NCBI GenBank assembly: GCA_015847255.1
Contig: JADLZK010002795.1
Location: 111,035-175,034, forward strand
Reading direction: 5' to 3'
Length of the DNA stretch: 64,000 nucleotides
DNA from: Hyparrhenia diplandra
Taxonomy: Eukaryota > Streptophyta > Magnoliopsida > Poales > Poaceae
Part shown: positions 36,139-49,636 of the stretch, in pieces
Numbering within the stretch: position 1 is the first letter of the stretch
Layout of the letters: each line of letters starts with the position of its first letter
The notes under the pieces: model-generated
Seen by the model: the letters and a program-made list of their open reading frames with translations, nothing else
The model's database searches: none
Told to the model about the DNA's origin: nothing
Made by a program: the position numbers and the translations under genes

Positions 36139-39100
36139 ATGAAACCGTCCTTTTTCTTCCCCCTGTCTGCGCGAAATATCTCACAGGAGAGGATACGTGG
36201 AGGTGGTGGTGGCGACCGGGCGGCCGCCACGGAGCGGGCCCCGCAGCCGGTGTGCTGGGTGGAGATTTCGGAGTCCGTCTCACGGCTCTGCAGCTTCGAC
36301 GCCGCTGGTAGTGGTGGCGGCAGCATCTCTGTAAGCCTTCTCTTTTACTTGAGCTCTTGATGATGATTTCCCGAATCCCGCACCACATATCGCATGTGGG
36401 GGAACAGAAATTTGCCCGTGGGATAACTTAACACGGTAGTATCAGCTGAGAATGCGTTACTTTCTTTCAGTAAAGTAAGTATCAGCGCAGGTTCCCCGCT
36501 AGCACTTTTATTTTATTAAAGCAAACTGGAAGAGTAAATAGGGAAATGGGACCAGTGCGATTCACCTAGGCACTAGCATTCTCCTGATTGCCACAATTTG
36601 TTAAAATGTTTTGTTATTGGTCTGTGTTTTGACTTTTAAAGTTTTACAGATTGCAGTCAGTGTTGTGATATACCACCATCTCAACAATTCGAACATTTGT
36701 AGTTGGGTAGCCAAATGATTTGCCTGCTTGGGATTCAAGTTGTTGATTAACCTGTATCCTTTGTCACCCCCATTATAAGTTATATAACTTCAGAATGGTT
36801 ATCCATCTGCAGTTTGAACATTGCACTATAGATCATGGTGATAGCTAAACACTACTCACAGTATCTGAGCTGCTATGCTGCTTGTTTTGATGGTTCTAAT
36901 GATTTGCCACAATGGCACACATATCTACACTCTAGAGGCCTTGATTTCTCTCGATACCTCAGAAACAAGTTGTTACTTGAAATCCAACCTCTAAATGTTT
37001 ACTTGGACAAATGAAAATCATATAACCTAAGTTTGCAAACATCATTCTGTAGCAAAATTAGTAGGATCTTACTTCATCAATATCTTAAGGGTTTATTTAC
37101 TTTTCTTTTAGTCCTTAAATCTTATTTTCCTGCAGGTAAAAGTTATTCAGGATTCTAGACCTATACATGATAAAGTTGTTGATTCTTTCTTGAACAAGTT
37201 TTTTTTTCCATCAGGTTATCCATACAGGTATGAAGTTCCTAGGCTCTTTTGTTATTCTAGATAATTCTGCTGGGATACATCCTATTGTGTTAAGTCTCTG
37301 CTATTAATCATGCAGTGTGAATGAGGGCTACTTAACTTATACCAGATTCCGAGCACTACAGCATTTCTCTAGTGCTATGCTACATGTGCTGTCAACACAG
37401 GTCAGCAAATCTTTTCCGTATCTTGTGTGTGTTGATTCCATAAATTCCAGTTGGTCTTCAAACAGACTGCTAAGCATGTTGAGATCTTTTGACTTTTGTT
37501 CACTTCGTTTATGGAAAAATTTATGCTCGTCAACTGACTGCCCGAGTGGGCTGTGGCTCAGTCATTGCTATTTGCTGCAGGTTTTGCGACCTACCCCAGC
37601 TCAAGCAACTGCTGTAAGCTGGGTAAGCATATGATGATAGAGATGCTAAAAGTTCAAGTAGGTACTGCTTTGAAACATATTGGCTGATTTTCTCTATCCA
37701 TTCCAGATTCTAAAAGATGGAATGCAGCACGCAGGAAAGCTCATTTGTAGCAGCATGGGGGCAAGAATGGATTCTGAACCAAAGAGTTGGAGGATACTTG
37801 GTGAGGAATGATGATATGAATCTTATCACCTTTTTTTTTTCTGATATTCTGTTCTTTTTGCTTGTCATGTTGATATTTGCTTTTTTTTTTTTCCTTTTCT
37901 ATTGCTGTTTCTCTAGAGTCTGGATTATGCTATTCATTCTTATTTTTGTGGTTTGATAGCTGATGTTCTTTATGGTCTTGCTGCTGCCTTGTAATTCATT
38001 TCACCATTGTGTCCACAACTTTATTTTCTACTGCCATTTTGCCCTATTATTCATGCCCATTGCTGTGTTTTGACAGCTGATGTTCTCTATGATCTTGGCA
38101 CCGCCTTGGAAGTTGTTTCACCACTGTGCCCACAACTTTTCCTTTGAAGTAGCTGGCTTGGGAAATTTTGCGAAGGTGGCCTTTCTAATTGGCATTGCAC
38201 CCTTTAGATTACAGAGTATTTATATATATAACCTTATATTTTATATTTTTCACGCACAATTGTGTTTTTGTATTTATAAACAAGTAAGAAATGTTTCCCT
38301 TAACATAGTCTCAAAAAAAAAAACATACAGAATGGTAACATTGTAATTAAATGTATTTGTCCTGGTGTTTCTGACTGAAAATTGAGTTGCAATATTAAAT
38401 GATCATTATTTTTATTGCAGGAATGGCTGTTGTTGCAGCAAGAGCGACAAGGCTTCCAATTTACTCTTCTTTTGCTAAAGAAGGCAACCTTAGTGATTTG
38501 TTTGCTAAAGGGGAAGCCATCTCAACACTTTTCAATGTCATGGGAATAGGAGCTGGAATTGGATTGGCATCTACTGTTTGTTCAACAACTCAAGGGAAGG
38601 TACATATTTACAGGACTACATATCATCGTCTGTTCTATTATTACCGCTGTTCCATTAGACCAATACACTCTATCATCAGGCAAATATACATAGTGAAAAT
38701 ATGCACCTGACATGCATTGCAAATGCAACCATATGACAGCATGCCAGCGTGAGAGCTCTATGAACTTTCTGCTGATGTTATCCGTGAGAACTTTGTGTAC
38801 CATTGTCCATTGCTTTACAGATTTCCAAGTTCCAAAATCATCTATTCGAAAAACGGTCCTCTAAAGTGTGCATCATTATGTTATAGACACGCTATGCAGC
38901 TAGCGAGAGCATTAAACGAGTTTTTGTGGCGCGATGAACTATATTCGACATACCTGCTGTTAGCATGAATGCAAGCTGGGATGATGGACATCTCAGTAAA
39001 TATGTCTTGTTGATTTTTTCTGCGCATGAAAGTATAGTCTTTTTTAGGGCAAGAAGAAATCATGCATTTAGTAATTTCTAGTTCTTATTCATATTGTAAA

Positions 39101-40044
39101 TATGCAATCCACTCTATATAACATACTTTTATTGGTGTTTTTGTGCTATCAATGTAAATATTCAGCTAACCAGATACAAGTAACTGACTAATTTACTTGT
39201 TGGGAAGTTACTGCATAGAACAACAGAGAATGCATTTTTTCAGGTTATTCCATTTTTTTTCCCCACTTTGCATTCAATTCTTGCATATCATCTGAACCTG
39301 CTATAATGCTGAAGATCCTTATGTTGATGCAAGTTTGTCTGCTATTACAATTAAGAACCTTCTACTGATACAAGCTTAGAATGACCTTGCCATTTCATCA
39401 GTTAATTGCAGGCCCGTTACTTTCCGCAGTGCATATATACGGAGTTGTCCAAGAGATGAGAGCAACTCCTGTAAACACACACTCAACCCACAAAGAACAG
39501 CAATGATCGTGGCTGATTTTATTAAGGTTTGGTATCTTTGATCTATCAATTAATGCAACCTTTTATTCTGTCCAGTCATTGTAGTAATCCTTGTCTGCAC
39601 TACAGAGTGGAAAGGTTTCTAGCCCAGCTGAGCTAAGATACAGAGAAGATCTTCTGTTTCCTAACCGAGTTATAGAAGAAGCTGGAAGTGTGAAAATCGG
39701 ACAGCCACTCCAAGAGAATCTTAAGTCCGTCGCTTGTTGAACAGCTCAGGGCAACTTTCCCAGACGAGAAGTTTCTGCTTACCCAAAAAGCAACAGGACA
39801 TACATGGTGCTTGAGCAAAGTGCGAGCGGAGAGGACGCGTTGAAGGGGTGGCTGGTTGCTGCATTTGCTTCAGAGATGGAGAGGTCTGGCATCGGTTCAC
39901 GTGACGCGGTTCTGAATGAAGCCTATGAGAAGACGAAGATGGTCTTCCCCACTTTTTGTATCAGAAGTTAGGAGTAGAGGGTGGTACACAGATCAGTTTC
40001 TTGATGGGAACGGTAGTCGAGTTGCATTTGCAAAATCTCAGTAG
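36139..40044 (+). CDS. ROOT UVB SENSITIVE (DUF647) family protein, nine exons (many 1-2 bp indels)
   Basis: Exons 36139-36330, 37136-37227, 37316-37400, 37562-37622, 37707-37800, 38077-38175, 38421-38599, 39402-39526 and 39606-40044. Conserved DUF647 pieces are in order: FLNKFFFPSGYPY, VNEGYLTYTRFRALQ, PTPAQATAVSWILKDG, WRILADVLYDLGTALEV, GMAVVAARATRLPIYSSF, FAKEGNLSDLFAKGEAIST, GPLLSAVHIYGVVQEM, then SSPAELRYREDLLFP and a C-terminal region with MVLEQSASGEDALKGW. The SDLFAKGEAIST variant suggests the RUS4/5 branch. RUS proteins act in UV-B and vitamin B6/auxin-related development; their biochemical role is unclear. The start is uncertain: 36139 follows an in-frame stop and gives no clear transit peptide, and an acceptor at 36188 could replace it. 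Frame breaks at 37582-37585, 38143-38145, the 38421 acceptor, 39475-39482 (AC repeat), 39712, 39785-39789 and 39953-39957. Confidence 0.87.
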
Positions 40045-41785
40045 TCGCAACGCAAGACTCTGGTTTTTGAGGAAGATGAGCAACCATGAACTCATGCAGG
40101 GCAGTGTAGTACAAAGTCCTCTAGTTACAGAGATGAACTGACCCATTGTCAGACAGTTTTGGGTGTTGTTAGAACATTTTTTTAGTTCGTGTGTGACCAG
40201 TCCGTTGGCTGCTCATGCCACATGTATCGGCTGTAGTTTGTGATCATGGAGATTCCATGAATGTTTCGCCAGCTAGTCTATCTATTGTCCGTCCGATTGT
40301 CGGAAACCTGAATCGGGATTCAGTGTGGGGAACCGACGAGGCAAATACATGTCTACGTGCATTCTTTGAACGCGCCGTTCTGGGTACGATGCTTGGTTAG
40401 TAGTAGTATAGTCAATGGGACGGTTGAACAAGGTGGTATCGTATAAGGTGGGGGGATCTGCAGCTAGTCGACACCTGATCAAAGCGACGTGAATAGGAGC
40501 AACCATCAGCTTTCTTTCCACACAGCACACGCTATGAAAAATGAAAGTGACACACGGTGCAGGGCGAGGTAAGTTAGAGAATCACGCCGCCGACCCGTCT
40601 TGCATTTCCTTTCGCCCCAGAAGAGACCCGTCGTCTTGCAGAGTCCAGCGAGGCGACGCCGCAACTCCTTCTCGCGAATCAAGCATGCCGCTCTAGGCTT
40701 TGGCCAGACACAGAACCGGTTCGCAGGGGGGATTCCTCGCTGCGCAAAGCCAAAGGCGTTTCCATTGCACTTACAGTAGTCGTCAACGACAACGCAAAGG
40801 CGTTTCCATTGCACTTACAGTAGTCGTCAACGACAACGATCCGTCGATAGCAGCTTGGCTGGTACGTATGTATGTGCGGCCGGAGAGGACAGTCAAAACA
40901 AAAGATGAACCGAAAGTAAGTACAGCGTGATTTACCGTGCCTTTTTTACGGTACGACAGGCCCACACGGCCCCGTCTATTGCCTTGACGAAATCACCCGC
41001 GACCCGACACGGCCCCGAATATTACTTGTTCTGCTGTTCGTTTCTATGACTCGTAAATCAGCTGTTTATTGTTATGGCTGGTAAGTTGGAGCGAATGGGT
41101 ACCATGCACCTGATCGCCTCCTCGATGTAAGTCCCATTTGAATCCTTCCCTTCGGATTCTTCGGGTCTAAAAAATCACAATCCAACCATCTTATCTAAAC
41201 CGTCTAGTCTAGGTTTTAGTGTAATTTGTAAGTGGTTCTTGTTGGGTGCATAACACAAGGCATAACACGCAAAACCTAGACACCGCATCACAGAAAGGTC
41301 TATACAGTAGAGTTTGTAAGCTTGCGACACCACACTCTCCATAACTTTGTTAATTTCATTCATGAACTATTTTTTATATTAAATATCAATTTAACATCGG
41401 TATTATGTTTTTAGATTACACACGCACACACCCTCATCCTTAACACATAATTTAACATCAGTAGTTAATTTCACTATATTGTTATCTTATCGTGTGATCG
41501 ACATGTTTTTAGAATAAAAGTTTAGTTATCCCGAAGAACGCGTATGGACACGCTACCTCAGTATACGAATAATAATAAGATGAATGAAATCATATAACAC
41601 CAAAATTCATGAAATCTGTGGTCGGTCGCCGCTACGCCGAGGGAGTGCTCGTACCCCTTTTCTTCTCCGCCGAATGTCCACGGGCATTTTGAACTGTTTC
41701 GTACACCTACTTCTACTAAAAAGGGGCCTTTTCGAAAAAGGCAAATACCCAAGGCTACATGCATGATTTGCACATAATCCCCGAG
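40045..41785. other. RUS 3' flank and spacer
   Basis: 3' untranslated region of the RUS gene followed by spacer. Contains the 44-bp tandem duplication at 40751-40838. Nothing else recognised. Confidence 0.35.
40751..40838. repeat. Perfect 44-bp tandem duplication
   Basis: 40751-40794 (begins CAAAGGCGTTTCCATTGCAC) is repeated without change at 40795-40838. Single-unit tandem duplications this exact are either recent or an assembly effect. Confidence 0.9.
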
Positions 41786-42600
41786 CAAAAAAGCACGGGC
41801 ACGGTGGCCTAGCACGGAGCCCTTTTTTTCCAGCTTGGCCCAAGCCGACCTGCCCGAAAAGTAACCGTGCTCGGCCGCCCCTGTGCTGCCAGTGGGCCGT
41901 GCTGGGCCGACCCCAAGGCACGCTGGTCACCCGCACGGCCCGGTTTAGAACGGCTGGCCCAATGATGGCCCGATTGTTGTACCGGCCTATGGCTTGCTAG
42001 GAGCCCACAAGGCATAACACGACCTAACTTCCCTTTCTTTTTCCCAATCCCCTCCTCCCCGCCCCTCGCACTATCGCCTCGTGGTCCTTCCGCACTCGCC
42101 CCTCGTGAATAGCAAGTTCCTGGTCGGCCGCCGCCGCCGCCACCAGCCAGGGCTCGGGCCGGGTCGCCGCTTCAATCCAGCCGCCCGCCGCCGGCCGCAC
42201 CACGCCCAGCGGCCGCGCCCCGATTTTTACCAGGCCGGCGCCGCTGGGCTGACCTCGCCGCCGCCACTCCATCTCGCCCTCCGCGGCAACAACATCGCGT
42301 GAGAGCGTGGCAACAAAGATCGTTGAGAGCGTGGCAACAAAGATCGCCCTTCACGGATCCGGCCACCACGGTTTTGGGCTCACATCTCCTTTCCCCATCT
42401 CTCACTTATGGGCCTTGGCCGGCCCGCTGTGGTTTTGGGCCTCGGGGTTTTTCGGGCCGGCCCGGCATGAAAATCAGCCCACGTGCCGGGTCTGGGCCGA
42501 CCCGGCACGGAGGACTGGTCGCCCGCCCGATGGCCCGTGCGGGCTGACCGGGCTCAGGCCCCACCGCCGGCACGGCCCGGGCCGGGATGGCCCGATGCAC
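41786..42600. repeat. GC-rich repeat dense in GGCCCGGCACGG-type words
   Basis: Dense GGCCCG/CGGGCC and GGCACGG words occur at both ends (41790-41990 and 42430-42600) in partly inverted arrangement around a GC-rich centre. I regard this as a DNA-transposon-like repeat seen in grasses, but I could not define termini. A direct duplication GAGAGCGTGGCAACAAAGAT occurs at 42302 and about 42326. Confidence 0.4.
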
Positions 42601-43559
42601 ATGATTAGTTGCACATATATGTGCATCGAAGCGAAAAGTAGACTGTGTGAAGATGCAATTATTGTATATATTATTAATAAAAAAAAGAAAAGGTTATGTG
42701 TCGCCAAAAAAAAAAAATGCAACGTGAGGTCCATGCACAGAAGCACACATGGTGCGTGTTCATTCATTGTACATGGAGAGAAATATCGCAGATTCTGCAT
42801 GTTTCTTTATCCTATCTGTTGCCGGTTGCCGGACGTGGATACATGAACCCAATGCAACTGCGGCCAATGTGCAGCCTGCAATATATCCATTTCTATTGTA
42901 AAAAAATAAATAGGCCGTCATCCGGCAGCTAACAGCGGCGCAGGCATATATCCCCGCGTGGGGAAATACATACTCCTCTCGCTATCTCGTCACTAACGTC
43001 CGTGTTACTTTATATCCCTGCCTTGTTTAAATTTCTTCGCTTAGCTCGTAGCTTTATTTACCTCGTCTCGGCAGTCCATGCAAGCACGGCACGGACGACG
43101 GGCGGACGCCACCGAAATGGCGAAATCTCATCGATTCGATCCGTTTTCCAAAATGCCGGAAAGGCACGGCGGATCCAACGCCCCGGCTGGCCCCTTTTCA
43201 CATCTGCATTTTGTACCGGACCGGACCGGCGACGACGAGCGAGGACAGAAAGGAGACTCGAGCCTCTGACCCAACCCGAGATTGGTACTCCGTACATATA
43301 AGAGCAGCTCTAGTGTTGTTCCAAATCGATCGAAACGTGGATACATCCAAACGAACCAAGAACACTAGAGCATTTGAACCGTGGGTGTCATATAAAAATT
43401 CGGACTCCATAGCTGATGCGAACCGAGGGCATTAAAATAACAAATCCAGTACACACGTGGGAAGAGAGAGGATGAAAAGACGAGTACGATCGAACTCTTC
43501 CACTGCTATGGAGAGACAGATTTCTATTTAATTTCATGGTTCGATGTACCACCGTTTAC
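42601..43559. other. Spacer without recognised features
   Basis: No conserved coding or element ends were found. An A-rich run lies at 42705-42717. Confidence 0.3.
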
Positions 43560-43818
43560 TGTTTAGATGGCTAAAATTTCTAAACCAACTTTCAAGTTTT
43601 TTACTCTCTCCATCACATCATATTAAATACATCAAAACATATATATGTTCGGAGTATAAAATGTAGGTACAAAAATAACTAATTACACAGTTTAGACGTA
43701 TATTGCGAGACGATTCTTTTGGACCTAGTTATCCCATGGTAGGATAATATTTACCACAAACAACCTAGATAAACGCTTTATGTGTATATGCAAATTTTTC
43801 TGACATCTAAACAAGGCC
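43560..43818. mobile_element. MITE related to 6717-6960
   Basis: Inverted ends GTTTAGATG (left) and CATCTAAAC (right), with the interior words ACACAGTTTAGACG, GACGATTCTTTTGGACCTAG and CATGGTAGGATAATATT that match the family member at 6717-6960 despite divergence. Confidence 0.6.
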
Positions 43819-46800
43819 GTTATGTGTATATGGGATCTATGCCGTGTCAGTGCCTCTGTGTACGAGAATCTAACTTTAAACATATTGTACGTTGTTGCTC
43901 TATTGTAGATGAAGATTAGTGACAAAGAAACGTGCCAATCATAATAGCTCACGATAAACACTGGATTTATATAATTTTAAAAGAAAGTTGTTAGTGGCGG
44001 ATATGTTTGGTCTGCGCGTGGATGGTCTAACCAGTGATCCTTCTTTGAATTGACGAACATAAACGAGATGACTTAATTATGACACGGAGCCAATTAAAGG
44101 AAACACTACTATCTACTTGCACTAACCAACCTTCACTAGTAAGCTCAGGCTGCTGCACACGTACGGTACTCGGCCTAGCTACTTACTCTCCTCACGTGTG
44201 AACCCACGTTTTTTTCGCTGTGCTATGCTCGCATTCAACGATCTTTATACAATTATACTATACAGATATGTAGACCAAGGTTATATGGTTAAGCAGCCGG
44301 TACTCTACGAAGGAGTTATAATGTATATATTACTAGACTAGATAGATGAGCAAATGTAAAACAAATATACTATACTGATGGTTTATTTTATGGTCAGTTG
44401 GGCTGTTTCGTTTTAGAATGAATCATATACTATACTACTGCCATTAGACACGTACTACTCAACTTATATAAGCACGACCAAAGAGTCTAGTCATAGACAC
44501 GTGATACGGAGTCGTAACGTGTGGGAATAATATGAGGGTGGCGGGGGCATGGCTGGACCTGGACTGGAGGTGGCGACGGCGATGGAGGGAAGAGCATGTC
44601 CAGGTGCCGGTGGCGGATATCTGATTTAGTTAGAGTTGTTAGGAAGAGAGAGGTTCAAGGGCAAAATGGAAAAAAAAAAATTAAATTTGGGAGCCAGGCA
44701 TTTTAGCGTGTATGGCTCACTTGATAAGGCAATTCAGCGAAGCCCACTTTCATAAGGCCATTTCAACAAATCTCACTCCGCAAAATCTCCATTTCTCCTT
44801 TCTTTTGGCCATTCTTAATGAAAAACAAGTAAAAGACCCAGTCCTGAAAAAAAAGACAGAGGGAGGAAATTACCTCAAACGAGATTTTGAAAACGATATA
44901 CCTCTAATAATTTTAGTCACTCGAAAAACTTATTAATTTACCAAGGGCTTTATTATACGTCTCCACAACCGGTGGATCGATCGTCTTGCGTTGAAACTTT
45001 GCGCCAGCCCAGCCGCGTAGAGCTAGCGCGTGCATGTGGATAGAGAGGGCGACATGCGGACAGTGTATGCTGCCGATACGTTTGATCGGGATAGAGTGCT
45101 TCGATCGACATGGCTGTGTGTTGGGACGCTGATTACTAAACGTTCCCCGCCGTTGCGTGTCTACAAAATGTTGTCTTGTATATATTACTCCCTCTCTCTC
45201 TTAATCAATCAACATTAGAAGAAAAAAGAAACGTTTAGCGGCCTACTAGTGGAGGTATACGTGATTAATATATTTTTTTTATCAATCAAAGCGATATCAT
45301 ATCCGGTGAAGTGCTGGTTGACAACGAGTTGATTTGTGAACTCGGAGATTGGGATATGAGGAGGCCGGCTGGGGAGGATCGAGGTGATCGACGACGTACG
45401 GCGATGCCGACGTCCTGAAAGCTACGCGGCCCCCCTGCGTGACCAATTTATTCCTCGTGCATGCACTTGCAGCTAGCTTTGTGACTTTTTTCTCGTGGTC
45501 GTCGCACGAGCGAGTACACATGTGTGTGTGCGTTGTACATTTGTATTGACTATAGAGAGCTACTACTATACGTCTGGTTTTCTATTCACCTTGGCTTTTT
45601 TTTTTTTTTTTTTTTTTGGAATATAATATTTCCTCAGTCGATCCTAAATTAAATCAACAATGTTACGATATTTATATATCTATAAAAAAACAAACTATTT
45701 TGTCCGATGGGTTTTTGTAGAACTTGATTGACATTGACTTTAGTACTCGCGGACCTCATGCGGCATGGTTTTTGTGTGCAGCGTGTGTGCTCGTCAGATC
45801 GCTATCTGTTATATTTTACAACTCCTCTTGTAAGTGGTTAGTAATCTCTTTCTATAATTTTTTTTATTTTAGTGGGTGGTTATCTGCAAGATATATTGGT
45901 CATGTTTAAAAAAAACTTTATTTTGCTCTTGTTTGCAAAAGATATTGCAGCCGTCATTTTTTTATTCCGAGATAATTTATAATAATTGACTGATTCTATC
46001 TACCGATAGATGAATCCGAATTTTTAATCTATTATCTAAAAATTCTATAAATTTAACCAAAACTTAAATTTAACTTAGAATAAAATTAGAACACCATTTC
46101 TTGAACGGAGTGCACTAACACTCTTTCATCGTTGTCAAGATCGATAGCGCAAAACAACATCTTTATGGGAGGGACGAAAAGCTAGGCCCGTCGTCGTCAT
46201 CTCTGTTTGCCGCCGGAGACTGTTCTATTCTCCATAGTACAGCGTGTCCTGTTGTGAAGCGACGTCAGCTCTGATGTGGACGCACGAATTCAGACCACCG
46301 GCGACATGGTCACACTCACGCACGAATATGATTCACAAGTCGACGACCCTATATATGACTTGCTAGGAAGCCACCGTACCGACGGCTCCGAATCAGCACT
46401 CCTAGGCCTGCTGTGGCCAACTATAGCGGCGCTTCCGGCAGGTGTGGGCCCCGCCTGTGAATAATCGTTGACCGTTTGACCCGGGGCTACACTAGTTTGG
46501 TTCTGGTCAATCTAAAACTGCACATACTTACAACGACCAGTCTACTTGATTTTTTTGTTTTTGAGTTTTGTTTACTAGTAGTAAAGTATTGGGAACACGA
46601 CCAGTGAAGTTTTCCATTGTTCACAATAAACGACGTTTTCCGTATAGTTGTTCTCCATTGTCGGTTCTTCTCTTTTTCGGATAACGACAAGCATATAAAA
46701 CGTAGAACCAGTTTCGAATCTAGCCCCTTCGTAGGATTTTGATTCTTAGGGTTAGAGACTAGGGATTAGATGTGACCATTAGTCCCAATTAGCTCATCTT

Positions 46801-47424
46801 GAGAGATTTTTTTACCGTAATCATCTCGAGAGAATAATGGACTATGTTTCGTAATTTAGAGAGAGACTAAAATTTAGTCTCTAGTCCATAGTCTTGAGGG
46901 AACCAAATATGGCCTAAATTAAAACATTTTAGTTCATATTAAGGCTCCAATAATAAAACTCTAAGGTATTCTTCCTATCTAAAAATGATATACATATGTA
47001 TCTAGCCAGAGAAAAAGTCAAAGTTTACAAAGCTAACCACTATTAGTCAAATTATGAGCAAATTATGGGCATAAACATGCATCAATAGATATGTACTCAA
47101 ACTTCAAAGTGGCTCTAAGATGATATTGATTCTTAGCAATTGCCGACATCCTATAAGAGAAATGACATGCCAAAATTTATTATGTATGTCAAAGTTCATC
47201 GTGAAACTATATTTTTATTTTCCTTGTCGAATAAAAGTACGGTAAAAGCTTTTTGCCGTCTTTCAGGCAAAACATTTTTGGGCCCAACATTTATTATGGT
47301 CAGACAAGCCTATTACTGAATTTAGAATGAAATTTTGGACTTTAGACCACATAAGTAGTCTAAAAGTTTTATTCCGCAAAATTAGTAAAACCAAATTTAG
47401 ACCACATAATCCAAACAGGCTCGT
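43819..47424. other. Long AT-rich spacer with MITE fragments
   Basis: No gene recognised. Poly-T at about 45596-45617. 46745-46915 carries the arms AGAGACTAGGGATTAGA and TTTAGTCTCTAGTCC of a hAT-like MITE (the reverse-complement words recur within it). 47290-47410 has similar TTTAGACCACATAA words. 44500-44720 and 46100-46480 are GC-balanced but without conserved frames. Confidence 0.35.
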
Positions 47425-49426
47425 ATAGTTATAATCACTCTATTACCAAAGATTGCCGATGTGGTCCGAATCCAACAATACATGCCTATATACTTATTAA
47501 ATGTGAGCTTTAAGATTTTTACGAACGTGCTTAATAATAGAATTCTGAAGGTGGTAGACAAGTTGATAGGTCCTTCTCGGACAACTTTTGTTCCGGGCCG
47601 ATATATCATGGAAGGAGTTGTTACTTTGCACTAAAACAATCCATGAACCGCATAGGAAAAAATAGGATGGAGTGATTCTAAAGCTAGATTTTGAAAAGGC
47701 ATACGACAAGTTAAAGTGGCCTTTTGTGCAAAAGTTCTCAGGTTGAAGGGATTCTCACCAACTTGGTGTGAATGGATTTCTAAAGTAATGACTAGAGGGA
47801 GTGTTGCAATAAAGGTCAATGATAATATAAGACATTTTTTTCAAACTAGGAAAGGAGTTTGGCAAGGGGACCCCGTTATCTCCAATTTTGTTTAATATAG
47901 TGGTTGATGTACTTTGGTTGTCCTAATTTCAAGAGCTAAAGAGCTGGGACAAACCCAAGGGGTTGTTCCACATTTAGTTGATGAGGGATTCTCGATTCCT
48001 CAATATGTTGATGACACTATCATCCTTATGAATAATAACTTAGAGAGAGCCAAAACATGAAGCTTTTGCTTTGTGCTTTTGCACGCAGCTATGGGGACTC
48101 AAGATAAATATCCATAAGAGTCGATGTTCTCAGAACGAATCAGCTAAAGATAGACAAATGGAATATACACATATTTTTGGATGTCATATGGGGTCGTATC
48201 CTTTTCGATATCTAGGAATACCTATGCACCATAGAAAACTTATGAATAAAGATTGGAAACATGTTGAAGAAAGATTTCAACAAAGATTGAACTCTTTGGG
48301 GAAGTAAACTATTGTCGGTGGGACCCCATGTTCATGCTTTCTTTTTTTGAAGTGTACCTAGAGGGGGTTTTGAAGACGCTGAATTACTTTAGATCGCGGT
48401 TTTTTTTTCGGCAGAGTGATTTCCATAAGAAAAGTATAGGTTGACTAAGTGGGAGGTAATTTGTACTCCAAAAGATCAAGGAGGGTTGAGAGTTTTGAAT
48501 TTAGAGGTCCACAACAAGTGTCTCCTTAGTAGATGGCTTTTTAAGTTGATTAATGGATATGGGGTCTGGCATCAAATTCTTAGGAATAAATATTTAAGAG
48601 ACAAAACGTTGACTCACGTTTTATACTTGTCCGGAGACTCTCAATTTTGGGCTGGCCTCATGAAGGTCAAGGAGGAGTTTCTCTCGCTAGGCAAGTTTGA
48701 TCTAGGTGATGGGTCACAAGTGAGATTTTCGGAGGACACGTGGATAATGTTGTGGCCACTAAAATTAATATTTCTTGCACTTTATTACATTGTTAGGAAA
48801 AAAAAAAAAAGTGCTTGTATAAGAACGCCACTTTCCACAATACCGTTAAATGTGGTTTCAGGAGATCTCTAGTAGGGATTAATTTACATGCTTGGCACGA
48901 CATGGTGGCAATGGTTGTTAGTGTACAATTAACAGACCAAAGGGATTTTGTGTGGGGACTACACCGGAATGGATTATTCACGGTGAAATCCATGTACGAG
49001 CTTTACCGACAAAGACAAGTTATTCCTTTTAATACTTTTATTTGGAAACTAAAATTACCTCTCAAAATCAAAGTTTTTTTTTTTTTTTTTTTGTGGTACT
49101 TGTTTAAGGGAGTCATCTTGACAAAAGACAACTTAGTAAGGCGATAGTGGCAAGGAGATAGAAATTGTTGTTTTTGTTCTTTTGAGGAGTCTATACAACA
49201 TCTATTGTTTTGGCTGTCATTTTGCTAAATTTATTTGGAGAATTGTCCATGTCTCCTTTAATTTATTACCTCCAACTAGCGTTCACAATTTGTTTACAAT
49301 TTGGTTAGATGAGATAAATAGGAAACTGAAATCTAAGATTCTTGTGGGTGCAAAGCGCGATTTGTTGGGCGATTTGGTTAATCAGGAATAATATAATTTT
49401 TGACAAGGTTGCAACACCATCTTATT
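47425..49426 (+). mobile_element. Eroded LINE (reverse transcriptase fragments)
   Basis: Reverse-transcriptase pieces in changing frames: FKIFTNVLNNRIL, GPSRTTFVPGRYIMEGVV, LKGFSPTWCEWI, VAIKVND, QGDPVISNF, the active-site YVDD at 48004-48015, YPFRYLGIPMHHRKL, then the post-RT region (KWEVICTPKDQGGLRVLN, WRNKY-type motif, VKSMYELYR) and WKLKLPLKIKVF. It is the same family as the LINE at 57.1 kb but much more decayed, 5'-truncated, and interrupted at its 3' end by a MITE. Not functional. Confidence 0.8.
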
Positions 49427-49636
49427 TAGACCAGTCTCAATGCACAATTTCATGACACAGTTACCAATATTACAGACTAGGTAACCGAGTCGGATGGGTT
49501 TCATGGGGATGAAACTCTTTCTCTCATATGATGAAACTCCCTCATTTAATGACCACGACAAGTAAACAATTTTGATAATATGACGGGCTATTTAATGTGT
49601 ATGACACTCCCATAAAACTTGCATTGAGACTAGCCT
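49427..49636. mobile_element. MITE inserted in the eroded LINE
   Basis: About 210 bp with inverted ends: left AGACCAGTCTCAATGCACAA, reverse complement of right AAGGCTAGTCTCAATGCAAG. AT-rich interior with TTTCATG/CATGGGG words. It is a well-known grass MITE type and, because it sits in the LINE, is the younger insertion. Confidence 0.65.
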
